The position numbers were made by a program, and so were the translations under genes. Source: Candidatus Thorarchaeota archaeon (GTDB lineage Archaea; Asgardarchaeota; Thorarchaeia; Thorarchaeales; Thorarchaeaceae). Taken from it: DNA of 14,039 bases. Below the pieces are notes generated by a model that saw only the letters and a program-made list of their open reading frames with translations, did no database searches and was not told the origin of the DNA. Positions 1 through 6,454 of the stretch are shown piece after piece (position 1 is the stretch's first letter; each line of letters opens with the position of its first letter). Location of the stretch: positions 1 to 14,039 of the forward strand of contig JAEORI010000364.1 in assembly GCA_016840965.1 (NCBI GenBank), in the 5' to 3' direction.

Positions 1-1
1 A

Positions 2-1057
2 CAGATGCTTGACTCTGTACAGGGTAAGACAGGAAAGGATGTTTACACCCGTTGGAGTAATCCAACAACAAAAAATGTGGAGGATAAAATGAACGCCCTC
101 GAAGGAACAGAAGACACTCATGTCCTAGCTTCTGGTATGGCTGCAATTTCTTCTGCAATTATCGGGCTTGTTAAGAATGGTGAGAGGATCCTCTCCAGTG
201 ATTCGATTTATGGTGGAACGGTTCATCTCTTCAATAAGATACTCTCTCAAAGTTGCATAGAAGTTGACTATGTAGATACCAATGAACTTGCTGATCATCT
301 CTCTGACTCCTCTTCCCAATACAAGCTTTGTTTCTTTGAAACTCCCACTAATCCAACTTTGAAGATTGTTGACATCAAAAAAGTCGCTGAAGCAGCCCAA
401 GCAGCCGGTACGATTAGTATGGTTGATAGTACCTTTGGGTCTCCCATCAATCAAAGACCTCATACCTTAGGTATAGACCTTGTGATGCATAGTGCAACCA
501 AATATCTTGGTGGTCATAGTGATATCATTGCTGGGACTATCTCAGGTCCAAAAGAATTGATGACTGATGTTCGAGGTGCCGCAAAGCTTCTTGGAGGAAC
601 CATGGATCCATTTGCTTCTTTCCTCTTGGATCGAGGTATCAAAACACTGGGTGTCCGAATGGAGAAACACAACTCAAATGCCAGTTTTCTCGCTGAGAAA
701 TTAGCTCGTGATTCGCGAATTAGAAAAGTTCACTATCCTGGACTCTCAAGTCATCCACATCATGATATAGCGAAGAAGCAAATGACAGGCTTCGGAGGCA
801 TGTTGTCCATTGAACTCGAATCTGATTTAGCCGGGACTAGTCAGTTTGTTGATTCACTTAACATCTTCTTGAATGCAGTTTCTCTTGGAGGCGTCGAGAG
901 TCTAGCAAGTATACCTGCATTGTCTACACATTATGGTATTGATGAACGTGCTCTAAATGAGATGGACATATCCAGCTCGACTGTTCGTTTGTCAATTGGT
1001 ATCGAGGACCAAGATGATTTGTTAAATGATTTGATGGATGGTTTGGATGCAGTGTGA
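2..1057 (+). CDS. PLP-dependent Cys/Met metabolism enzyme (cystathionine gamma-lyase/synthase type), 5'-truncated
   Basis: This enzyme of the Cys/Met-metabolism PLP family (fold type I) probably makes or breaks C-S bonds of homoserine- or cysteine-derived amino acids in the cytoplasm. Counting from the first ATG at base 5, visible landmarks are the YTRWSNPT substrate-loop motif near residue 14, YGGT at 69-72, the ETPTNPTL segment at 112-119, the cofactor-contacting Asp141, the Schiff-base Lys166 in HSATKYLGG, and SLGGVESLA near the C-terminus. The family is usually about 380-400 residues and this reading frame is open to the window edge, so roughly 40 N-terminal residues lie outside; the ATG at 5 is not the real start. 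The Cys typical of methionine gamma-lyase (in the YGC motif) is Gly here. That favours cystathionine gamma-lyase, cystathionine gamma-synthase or O-acetylhomoserine sulfhydrylase, which I cannot separate. Confidence 0.93.
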   Translation, partial: QMLDSVQGKTGKDVYTRWSNPTTKNVEDKMNALEGTEDTHVLASGMAAISSAIIGLVKNGERILSSDSIYGGTVHLFNKILSQSCIEVDYVDTNELADHLSDSSSQYKLCFFETPTNPTLKIVDIKKVAEAAQAAGTISMVDSTFGSPINQRPHTLGIDLVMHSATKYLGGHSDIIAGTISGPKELMTDVRGAAKLLGGTMDPFASFLLDRGIKTLGVRMEKHNSNASFLAEKLARDSRIRKVHYPGLSSHPHHDIAKKQMTGFGGMLSIELESDLAGTSQFVDSLNIFLNAVSLGGVESLASIPALSTHYGIDERALNEMDISSSTVRLSIGIEDQDDLLNDLMDGLDAV

Positions 1058-1121
1058 TAGGCTGATATTACCAGCGCAATACGGCCAAATGTTAAGTGGT
1101 TAGTTTTCACCTGTTCACTGC

Positions 1122-1154
1122 TTTCAGCTTTCAGAAGCTGGAAATTGATTTTTC
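1122..1154 (+). terminator. Hairpin plus T-tract downstream of the Cys/Met enzyme
   Basis: CAGCTT (1125-1130) and AAGCTG (1135-1140) form a perfect 6-bp stem with a TCAG loop. The stem extends to 9 bp with one G-U and two A-U pairs. A run of five T follows at 1149-1153. It lies about 65 nt after the stop of the upstream gene. Archaeal termination relies mainly on the U-tract, so the role is inferred. Confidence 0.4.
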
Positions 1155-1238
1155 TCAAACAGCGGAACACATGTCCCTCTAGAATGAGCCTAGAAGGCGA
1201 TTTGGAGCAGTTTAAGAATAGTGAATTTATTCAGACTG

Positions 1239-1247
1239 GTTATATTC
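1239..1247 (+). promoter_or_regulatory. TATA-like promoter of the thioredoxin-fold gene
   Basis: A GTTATATTC element is centred about 34 nt before the ATG at 1277. With archaeal spacing, transcription would begin near 1269, giving a very short leader. No strong Shine-Dalgarno precedes the ATG, which fits near-leaderless translation. Confidence 0.35.
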
Positions 1248-1276
1248 AGATTCTACAATGAATGTCCTGATTGGGA

Positions 1277-1627
1277 ATGACAGTAAATCAAGAATCAACC
1301 TATGCCACGTACAAGATGAACAGAACAGAGTGCGGACGATGCTCATGTATAATTGTCTACTCTAGTCCTCAATGTGTTCTATGTGATGCCGCTCTTGAGC
1401 TCATGTATAGCGTCATTTCTGATTTTGGTTTGCAGCCTTCTGCAGTTCGAGAAGTAGATATTACAAAAGATGATGATGATGGTTGTGGACTTCCTGCTCC
1501 CGTAGGACTTCCTGCGATACGTATCTGTGAGGAATTCATTAGCGGACTTCCTGACATAGATAATGCTCGTGGTGCAGTAATGCATGCAGTACTAAAGAAC
1601 TGCTTCTCTGATAATGAGTGTTTTTAA
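1277..1627 (+). CDS. Small thioredoxin/glutaredoxin-fold protein with CVLC motif
   Basis: This 116-residue protein looks like a small thiol-disulfide oxidoreductase. After a short N-terminal tail there is a beta strand (IIVYSS), the redox motif CVLC (Cys33, Cys36), a helix, a second strand (REVDIT near 59-63), and the loop GLPAIRI containing the expected cis-proline (Pro79), in thioredoxin-fold order. Extra cysteines Cys19, Cys22 and Cys24 precede the fold and form CGRC-S-C, a possible second redox or metal site. The nearest in-frame start codons are TTG at 1271, ATG at 1277 and ATG at 1316. I prefer 1277 because of the upstream TATA-like element. The neighbouring Cys/Met enzyme and the downstream sulfur-relay operon suggest a redox partner in sulfur metabolism, but this is inference. 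The gene is convergent with the next one. Confidence 0.75.
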   Translation: MTVNQESTYATYKMNRTECGRCSCIIVYSSPQCVLCDAALELMYSVISDFGLQPSAVREVDITKDDDDGCGLPAPVGLPAIRICEEFISGLPDIDNARGAVMHAVLKNCFSDNECF

Positions 1628-1683
1628 AATCATGATAAGAAGCTACTTCAACCTTAATATAGCAACAATCTGATCTAGATTGA

Positions 1684-1968
1684 TTATCTCATTGCATGAA
1701 TGTGAGCCATGGATCTCCAGATCTCTGCATTACGTCGTAGTTCTTGCACTTTTTCCATATCCGCATAATAAAGGGGTTTTCGCATATCCTGTAAGTTTGG
1801 TGATCTTCTACAAAACTTGCCACGTAATAGCGTCTTGAGTGCAAGCGTGACTGTTCTCATAGCAAGCCCCGATGATTTTGCCAAGTCTTGTGGGCACATT
1901 GGACCTTCTCTATCTAACTTGTCAAGTACTATCAATGTGCTCTTTGTCAGGTTGATAGGAACGCTCAT
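1684..1968 (-). CDS. Small winged helix-turn-helix regulator (MarR/ArsR-like)
   Basis: This 94-residue protein consists of little more than one winged helix. Residues about 9-20 form helix 1. PQDLAKSSGLA followed by MRTVTLALKTLL (26-48) is the helix-turn-helix with recognition helix. Residues 49-70 form the wing, with a basic CRRSP stretch. A charged C-terminal helix (72-90) probably dimerises. A GTG at 1977 is an alternative start 9 nt upstream. I prefer the ATG because it sits at the end of a usual archaeal leader from the TATA-like element at 2025-2033. A perfect palindrome lies between that element and the start, so autorepression is likely. The gene is divergent from the Lrp-like regulator, which it may also control. 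I cannot name the ligand. Confidence 0.8.
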   Translation of the reverse strand: MSVPINLTKSTLIVLDKLDREGPMCPQDLAKSSGLAMRTVTLALKTLLRGKFCRRSPNLQDMRKPLYYADMEKVQELRRNAEIWRSMAHIHAMR

Positions 1969-2001
1969 TCTAACCACACACTTTTCTCAGGCATGAGATG
2001 G

Positions 2002-2018
2002 CCAATAAACACTATTGG
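2002..2018. promoter_or_regulatory. Palindromic operator candidate
   Basis: CCAATA (2002-2007) and TATTGG (2013-2018) are perfect inverted repeats separated by AACAC. The site covers the predicted transcription start of the minus-strand winged-helix gene (TATA-like element at 2025-2033). Its size suits a dimeric winged-helix repressor. Binding is inferred. Confidence 0.45.
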
Positions 2019-2024
2019 TTTGCC

Positions 2025-2033
2025 ATTATATCA
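2025..2033 (-). promoter_or_regulatory. TATA-like element of the winged-helix regulator
   Basis: Read on the minus strand this is TGATATAAT. It lies about 60 nt before the ATG at 1968 and predicts a start of transcription near 2002, inside the palindrome. Confidence 0.4.
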
Positions 2034-2060
2034 TGCGTTGATAATTTGTCGGCAACTCTT

Positions 2061-2069
2061 TTTATATAA
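2061..2069 (+). promoter_or_regulatory. Archaeal TATA box of the Lrp-like regulator
   Basis: TTTATATAA is a textbook archaeal TATA box. Transcription would begin near 2091, giving a leader of about 65 nt before the proposed ACG start at 2156. Confidence 0.6.
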
Positions 2070-2076
2070 AGATTGT

Positions 2077-2092
2077 CAATAACGTAATAACG
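2077..2092 (+). repeat. Short tandem repeat at the predicted transcription start
   Basis: AATAACG occurs twice with an 8-bp period (CAATAACG then TAATAACG) immediately upstream of the predicted transcription start of the Lrp-like gene. It could be a half-site pair for a regulator. The repeat is short and AT-rich, so chance is possible. Confidence 0.3.
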
Positions 2093-2144
2093 CAATTGCT
2101 TAGAAACCAACCTTAATTGTATAATTTTCTCCAGAAAATGTCAG

Positions 2145-2149
2145 GGTGA
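2145..2149 (+). promoter_or_regulatory. Shine-Dalgarno site preceding an ACG codon
   Basis: GGTGA is followed by 6 nt (ACTCCA) and then ACG at 2156. Three other genes here (starts at 3944, 5260 and 11683) have GGTGA exactly 6 nt before ATG. The same GGTGA contains the TGA that closes a three-codon frame beginning with the ATG at 2138. Confidence 0.6.
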
Positions 2150-2155
2150 ACTCCA

Positions 2156-3244
2156 ACGCCGCAAATAGACCCAAAGGATGTAGAAATCATAGGCGTTATC
2201 GATAAGTTTGGGCCTAGGGTTTCAACAGAAGAAGTAAGCGAACTCGTGAATATTCCAGCCAGAACAGTCAGATATCGTTTGAAAAGACTTAGAGAAACTG
2301 GAGTGTTGGGCCCTGCTTGTGTTTTGACATTTGAGCGTAGATTGGGTCTTGGTGAACACATTTTCCTAGTTGACTCAACCCGAAAAGGGAATGAATATCT
2401 TCCTGATGTGTTCTATGCCATTGACACAATATACCACAATAGTCCTACATATGGGAACTACAATGGGTATATTGCATTTTCACTATATTCTCTCTCATCA
2501 CCAAGAATAACACGTAGGATTCTTGAAGAACTGCAGAAGACTGAACTAATTTCAGACTTTTTTATTTTCGACATCACTGACTTCGCCTACAAACCAGCAG
2601 ATTATAGCTTTTACAATTCAGGTATTGGTTGGGTTTGGGATTGGAGTGATTGGAAGGATCAGTGCCAAGAAATCATTAAGTCAAAGAAACAATTCGACTT
2701 TCCAATGGAAGAAGTTCAGTCTATTGCTGAGTTTGACAAGCATGATATTCTTATTTTACGGCACATGTTCGATGACAGTGAGATTACGCAAAAGAAACTT
2801 GCCCATATTTTAGGTATCTCGGAGGCTCTTGTAAACAGAAGAATACGTCGTTTGGAGGATGAGGGTATTATCAAAGGTTACAAATCAACAGTGTGCACAA
2901 TTGAAAATGAAATAAACCTAATCTGTTTTCTTGAATTAGAACGACCTGAAGACCCAATATTGGCTGCTTTTTACAGACTTCCATTTCCTGCAACAATAAC
3001 GATGGAATCGAGGACTAGGTTTGGAATTCAACTCTCCCTCAGTGCAAAAAACATGGTTGGATTCTTGAAGGGTCTAGATTTTCTTAGACCCAATCTAGCA
3101 TCATGTTTTATCCAAACTATTCATGACGCTAAGATGAGTATGGATTCTCATCCGTATAATCTGTACAATGAAAAGACAAACCGGTGGGAAACACCTGGAT
3201 CTGAATATCTAGAAGACATCAGGAATGTCTTAAACCGTAAATAG
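2156..3244 (+). CDS. Tandem Lrp/AsnC-type regulator, non-canonical start
   Basis: This DNA-binding regulator contains the helix-turn-helix plus alpha/beta module twice. From the proposed ACG start (362 residues), the first helix-turn-helix spans about 6-50 (PKDVEIIGVIDKFG through RTVRYRLKRLRETGV). It is followed by an AsnC-like alpha/beta region to about 150. A second helix-turn-helix lies at about 192-245 (FDKHDILILRHMF, KKLAHILGISEALVNRRIRR), again followed by an alpha/beta region. The only usual start codon downstream is GTG at 2246, which would remove the first two helices of the first domain. ATG at 2138 is in frame but stopped by TGA at 2147. I therefore chose ACG at 2156, because GGTGA stands 6 nt upstream. 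A real ATG misread as ACG, or a gene damaged at its start, is also possible. The protein resembles two-domain Lrp-family proteins; its ligand is unknown. Confidence 0.8.
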   Translation, partial: TPQIDPKDVEIIGVIDKFGPRVSTEEVSELVNIPARTVRYRLKRLRETGVLGPACVLTFERRLGLGEHIFLVDSTRKGNEYLPDVFYAIDTIYHNSPTYGNYNGYIAFSLYSLSSPRITRRILEELQKTELISDFFIFDITDFAYKPADYSFYNSGIGWVWDWSDWKDQCQEIIKSKKQFDFPMEEVQSIAEFDKHDILILRHMFDDSEITQKKLAHILGISEALVNRRIRRLEDEGIIKGYKSTVCTIENEINLICFLELERPEDPILAAFYRLPFPATITMESRTRFGIQLSLSAKNMVGFLKGLDFLRPNLASCFIQTIHDAKMSMDSHPYNLYNEKTNRWETPGSEYLEDIRNVLNRK

Positions 3245-3257
3245 CAATCTATCTTCT

Positions 3258-3944
3258 TTACATAACATCAAGAAGAAGTGCATTTCCTTCTTTACCAACT
3301 ATTTTCAGCAAATTCATTTTTCTCAAACAGTATGTCAATTTTTGACCAAGTCGTTTTGAAATTCCTAGAGATTTTACGAGTATAGAATTTGTGAAAGGTC
3401 TTTCAAGCGAGTCAGGGATGAAATGAAGGAAGTCTGAGGGGGTCTCATAAACACGCCTATCTATGACTCCAAGTAATTTTCTATCGACTATGCTCCATCC
3501 TCTCCTCCGCCAACTTCCTTTTCCATCTTGGCGACGTATCTCTTCCTCCTCTATCAATATTACTTCCAATGAGAAATTAGGATGAACAATAAAACTAGGA
3601 ATTCTTACAAGCTCGTCGAAGATGTCTACAAACCCGCATCTTTTAGGGGACAGTCTATGATCCAACGATGATGCACTGTTTGGTGTCTGCTTCACAATCC
3701 ATTTCTTCTGTGAAAGTGGATGTACCAATCTCACTGGATATTTTTTTAAGAGCGCAAACAATTTTTCCTTGATTTGAGCAAAATTACTAGTTTGAATTTC
3801 AATCAATAATCCTGCTTTGACAACATCCACAATGTACCCATCAACCAAAACCTCTGTTCTTGCATCATCATCCATGTAGAGTTCTTTCAAACTAGTGTGT
3901 AGTGAACCCTCCCGCAATGTACCAATAATAGGGTCCTTTGACAT
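3258..3944 (-). CDS. PD-(D/E)XK nuclease-like protein with C-terminal winged helix, uncharacterised
   Basis: This 228-residue protein has an N-terminal region with a PD-(D/E)XK-like pattern. A helix begins at GSLHTSLKELY (13-23). Asp35 and Asp40 lie in VDGYIVDVV, and Glu49-x-Gln51 in LLIEIQT, followed by a helix (NFAQIKEKLFALL) and the strand VRLVHPL. From memory this block recurs in uncharacterised bacterial and archaeal proteins. The middle (100-150) holds strands and a very basic stretch (GSWRRRGW). Residues about 185-228 look like a winged helix (LVKSLGISKRLGQKLTYCL). Together these suggest a DNA-acting protein, but cleavage is not shown. GGTGA stands 6 nt before the ATG, fixing the start. 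It follows the acetyltransferase gene by 22 nt on the same strand and ends convergent with the Lrp-like gene. Confidence 0.7.
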   Translation of the reverse strand: MSKDPIIGTLREGSLHTSLKELYMDDDARTEVLVDGYIVDVVKAGLLIEIQTSNFAQIKEKLFALLKKYPVRLVHPLSQKKWIVKQTPNSASSLDHRLSPKRCGFVDIFDELVRIPSFIVHPNFSLEVILIEEEEIRRQDGKGSWRRRGWSIVDRKLLGVIDRRVYETPSDFLHFIPDSLERPFTNSILVKSLGISKRLGQKLTYCLRKMNLLKIVGKEGNALLLDVM

Positions 3945-3966
3945 GAGCTTTCACCAAAAGTTTATG

Positions 3967-4428
3967 CTAGAGATGTCGGGTCCAAACTGATGCATCATCA
4001 TGCGGATATAATGATGGAATGTTGCCGACCTCTTTGAATCTATTTGCTAGGTAAAATTTTCGTGCGATTTCATTGCTACTTTCCATAAACAATAGAATTA
4101 CCCTGAGCGAATAGCCATTTGATAGGAAGAATTCAGTTGCATCCTCTATCACCGCATCAACCAATTTTGTTGCTATGCCCTTACGTTTGAATTGCTCGTT
4201 AACTCCTAATCCGATAATCTCGCCAACTCCATCATTTAACCCCCCTCGTGGTTCCCAAGCTATTGTTCCACATACAAAATCATCTTTGATGGCAAGAAGT
4301 GTTCTGTATTTCAAAACCATATCTTCAGCGAACTTCTTAGCTCGCTCTATATGGTTCTCTACTTCCTGTCTGTATAAGTTTTCTAATAATGAGATGTCTG
4401 AAGATTTAGCTTTTCTGATGGATGTCAT
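3967..4428 (-). CDS. GNAT-family N-acetyltransferase
   Basis: This 153-residue acetyl-CoA-dependent acetyltransferase spans the whole GNAT fold. The N-terminal strand and helix are IRKAKSSDISLLENLY. The central strand IIGLGVNEQF leads into the acetyl-CoA pyrophosphate loop Q79-FKRKGIA (motif A, Q/R-x-x-G-x-A/G type). The NEIARKFYLANRFKEVG segment (119-135) is motif B, typical of RimI-like enzymes. The substrate may be a protein N-terminus, an amino acid or a small amine; the sequence does not decide. No clear Shine-Dalgarno precedes the ATG. The gene lies 52 nt after the IscU-like gene and 22 nt before the nuclease-like gene, so it is probably read through from the sulfur-relay operon. A separate promoter in the 52-nt gap cannot be excluded, though I see no good TATA box there. 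Confidence 0.88.
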   Translation of the reverse strand: MTSIRKAKSSDISLLENLYRQEVENHIERAKKFAEDMVLKYRTLLAIKDDFVCGTIAWEPRGGLNDGVGEIIGLGVNEQFKRKGIATKLVDAVIEDATEFFLSNGYSLRVILLFMESSNEIARKFYLANRFKEVGNIPSLYPHDDASVWTRHL

Positions 4429-4480
4429 GTCATTTCAAAATACGAAGTCGGAGTCATTTGTACCTGTCGTTCCTAAAGAC

Positions 4481-5260
4481 CTATTCAATGATTACGACAG
4501 CATCAACGAAGAGCTCATACTCTTCATCCTCATCAATATTGAATATCAACACTTTCTCGACCTCAAACTCACCGCGGATTTCAAGAAGCCTTGATTCAGT
4601 CAGAATCTTTACTCCAGACTCTTCAAGACGTTTTTCTAGATCTGGTGTAGTAAGAACTTCTTTTTCTGGAGTGAGAAGGATTACTCTGTCTGTCACCTCA
4701 GTCAATTGAATTGCAGTTTCAACAGATTCATCACCAGAGTGCAATATCAATGTACGTTGATTCTTGAATGTTTGAGGGTCATTTACAGAAAGCCAAACTC
4801 CTTTGTTTAGGAACTCATCCTGTCCAACAACGCATCCAGGTTCTGGTATAGATGTCATCTCAACTTTCTCGACATGCTCTCCTTTTCCTCGCCTGTAGTT
4901 AGTTATAGCCTCATGAAGAGCATCAGCAGCAAGGTTTGAGCAATGCATCTTGATTGGTGGCAATCCATCAAGCTCGTCTGCCACATCCTGACGTGTAAGT
5001 TTCATCGCTTCATCCAATGTCATGCCCTTGACCATCTCGGTCGTCATACTTGTGGTAGCAATCGCTGACCCACAACCAAAGGTCCTAAATTTGGCATCGG
5101 TTATGGTATCACCATCGATGCGAATATAGACCTCCATAATATCTCCACAAGTTGGATTTCCAACTTTTCCTACAGCAACATCATCCCCTTCCAATGTGCC
5201 AACGTTTCTTGGATTGCGGAAATGATCAAGAACCTTTTCGCTATATTTGGTTGATTTCAT
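4481..5260 (-). CDS. iscU: IscU-type Fe-S scaffold fused to a degenerate thioredoxin-reductase-like NADPH domain
   Basis: Residues 1-128 are a complete IscU scaffold, on which Fe-S clusters are built. The three ligand cysteines are present in NPTCGD (Cys38), FGCGSA (Cys63) and MHCSNLA (Cys107), with Asp40 that tunes cluster release. Residues about 145-259 are an extension that follows the NADPH-binding domain of thioredoxin reductase: EFLNKGV, then TLILHSGDESVETAIQL, VILLTPEKE, a helix, VKILTESRLLEIRGE, and a final FVDAVVIIE. The reductase's CxxC is replaced by a cysteine-free LSVNDPQ stretch, its GGGDSA loop by HSGDES, and its HRR by TPE. Catalysis is therefore unlikely, and a docking or regulatory role is more plausible. 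An extra Cys143 lies in the linker. Typical IscU proteins are 125-150 residues. GGTGA stands 6 nt before the ATG and includes the TGA stop of the IscS-like gene, implying translational coupling. Confidence 0.9.
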   Translation of the reverse strand: MKSTKYSEKVLDHFRNPRNVGTLEGDDVAVGKVGNPTCGDIMEVYIRIDGDTITDAKFRTFGCGSAIATTSMTTEMVKGMTLDEAMKLTRQDVADELDGLPPIKMHCSNLAADALHEAITNYRRGKGEHVEKVEMTSIPEPGCVVGQDEFLNKGVWLSVNDPQTFKNQRTLILHSGDESVETAIQLTEVTDRVILLTPEKEVLTTPDLEKRLEESGVKILTESRLLEIRGEFEVEKVLIFNIDEDEEYELFVDAVVIIE

Positions 5261-5266
5261 TTTACA

Positions 5267-5271
5267 TCACC
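5267..5271 (-). promoter_or_regulatory. Shine-Dalgarno site of iscU overlapping the iscS stop codon
   Basis: On the minus strand GGTGA, 6 nt before the iscU ATG, contains the TGA stop codon of the IscS-like gene. The overlap would let terminating ribosomes reinitiate on iscU and keep the two proteins in step. Confidence 0.65.
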
Positions 5272-6436
5272 CATTCTTGGTTTTGTATATTGGAGATAGT
5301 TCTCTTAGTCGTGTAACTACTTTTGGCACGACCTCAAGTACTATATCAATGTCTTCATCTGTGTTGAATCTGCCTGTTGTCAATTGGAGTGAGCCATGTG
5401 CTTCTTCATGCAAAAGCCCTGTCGCTATCAGTGTGTGAGATGGCTCTAGTGTTTTCGATGTGCATGCAGATCCTGTTGAAACAGATATTCCCAAATCTTT
5501 GAACGAAAGTAGAATGGATTCACCTTCAATTCCATCAAATCTGAAATGAGCATTAGATGGAAGTCGGTCTGTTGGATGCCCATTAAGATGGCTATCAGGT
5601 ACTTCATCAAGAATCTGCTTAATCATTCTATCTCGATATTTTTGGAATCGTCTTACTTCCATATTCATCTCTTTCTGCATTATTTCTGTAGCAATACGCA
5701 TTCCAACTATTCCTGGAATATCCTCACTGCCTGATCTGAGACCCTTCTCCTGTCCTCCTCCAATAATAATGGGGTTCACTCTAAATTTCTTCTGCATGTA
5801 CATAACACCTACCCCCCTGGGTCCATACAGGTCGTTAGATGAGAGCGCCATGAGGTTGATGTTGTCTTTTTTCACATCAATAGGAACAAGTCCTTCACCA
5901 GCAACAGCATCCGTATGAAAAGCGATTCCCTTCTCTGCTGCAAGTTTTCCTATCTCATGAATTGGCTGGATGGTACCAATCTCGTTACTAGCAATTCCGA
6001 TTGAGATGAGAATTGTTTGATCTGTTATTCGACGTTCAAGTTTTTGTAAGTTTACCTTGCCATATTGGTCAACAGGGACTTTTGAAATCGAAAATCCCTC
6101 CCTCTCAAGGTACTTTGCAATGTTGTGTATCGAGATGTGTTCTATCTCTGAAATTACGATGTGATTTCCCTTGTTCTTGTTTCTAAGGGCATAGCCTATG
6201 ATTCCCAAGTTTATTGCTTCTGTTGCACCAGAAGTAAAGACAATCTCGTCCTCATCTGCATTGATAAAGTTCGCAATCTTCTTCCTACTTACCTCTAATG
6301 CCTCTGTTGCTACATCTCCGACGTGATGTAATGATGATGGATTCCCAAATGACTCATGGAAATACTTCGTCATTCCTTCAATTACTCTGGGGTCGACTGG
6401 TTTTGCACTCTGATAATCGAGATAGACTTCTTTCAT
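5267..6436 (-). CDS. iscS: IscS/NifS-family cysteine desulfurase lacking the PLP lysine
   Basis: IscS normally takes sulfur from cysteine as a persulfide and hands it to IscU. This 389-residue protein has the full class-V aminotransferase frame: LDYQSAKPVD at the N-terminus, FTSGATEAINL (67-77), EIEH with the PLP-stacking His100, HTDAVA with Asp176, the glycine motif GGGQEKGLRSGSED, the sulfur-accepting Cys325 in TGSACTSKTLEPSH, and Arg355 in TGRFNT. However, the SxHKxYGPxG signature reads SSNDLYGPRG. His-Lys is Asn201-Asp202, and the codons are AAC GAC. The usual PLP-contacting Gln is also missing (HTDAVA rather than DAAQ). From memory, Archaeoglobus fulgidus IscS has the same Asp and very similar flanking segments, so this looks like a lineage trait. 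It is 18 nt after the DsrE-like gene and 6 nt before iscU. Confidence 0.93.
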   Translation of the reverse strand: MKEVYLDYQSAKPVDPRVIEGMTKYFHESFGNPSSLHHVGDVATEALEVSRKKIANFINADEDEIVFTSGATEAINLGIIGYALRNKNKGNHIVISEIEHISIHNIAKYLEREGFSISKVPVDQYGKVNLQKLERRITDQTILISIGIASNEIGTIQPIHEIGKLAAEKGIAFHTDAVAGEGLVPIDVKKDNINLMALSSNDLYGPRGVGVMYMQKKFRVNPIIIGGGQEKGLRSGSEDIPGIVGMRIATEIMQKEMNMEVRRFQKYRDRMIKQILDEVPDSHLNGHPTDRLPSNAHFRFDGIEGESILLSFKDLGISVSTGSACTSKTLEPSHTLIATGLLHEEAHGSLQLTTGRFNTDEDIDIVLEVVPKVVTRLRELSPIYKTKNG

Positions 6437-6454
6437 TTCTCCATCAACCTTTTT

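Noticed and set aside
2..1057. Methionine gamma-lyase as the identity of the first gene.
   Set aside because: The cysteine typical of methionine gamma-lyase in the YGC motif is Gly (YGGT), which is the pattern of cystathionine-type and sulfhydrylase enzymes.
931..1170. Minus-strand open frame of 79 residues overlapping the end of the Cys/Met enzyme.
   Set aside because: It lies antisense to a clear gene, has no recognisable motif and no ribosome site; most of it is a shadow of the plus-strand codons.
1673..1684. ATCTAGAT palindrome between the convergent thioredoxin-like and winged-helix genes, considered as a bidirectional terminator.
   Set aside because: It is only 8 bp without a loop or adjoining T-tract, so a terminator call is not supported.
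2138..2149. The TGA at 2147, fourth codon after the ATG at 2138, could be read as selenocysteine or as tryptophan.
   Set aside because: TGA serves as the stop codon of several genes here (for example at 1055 and at 5267), tryptophan is coded by TGG, and a regulator has no obvious use for selenocysteine. The GGTGA site plus ACG explains the region better.
1148..3330. The 15-base string ATTTTTCTCAAACAG occurs at 1148-1162 and again at 3316-3330.
   Set aside because: One copy is inside the coding region of the nuclease-like gene, the other is intergenic, the flanks differ, and an AT-rich match of this length is possible by chance in 14 kb.
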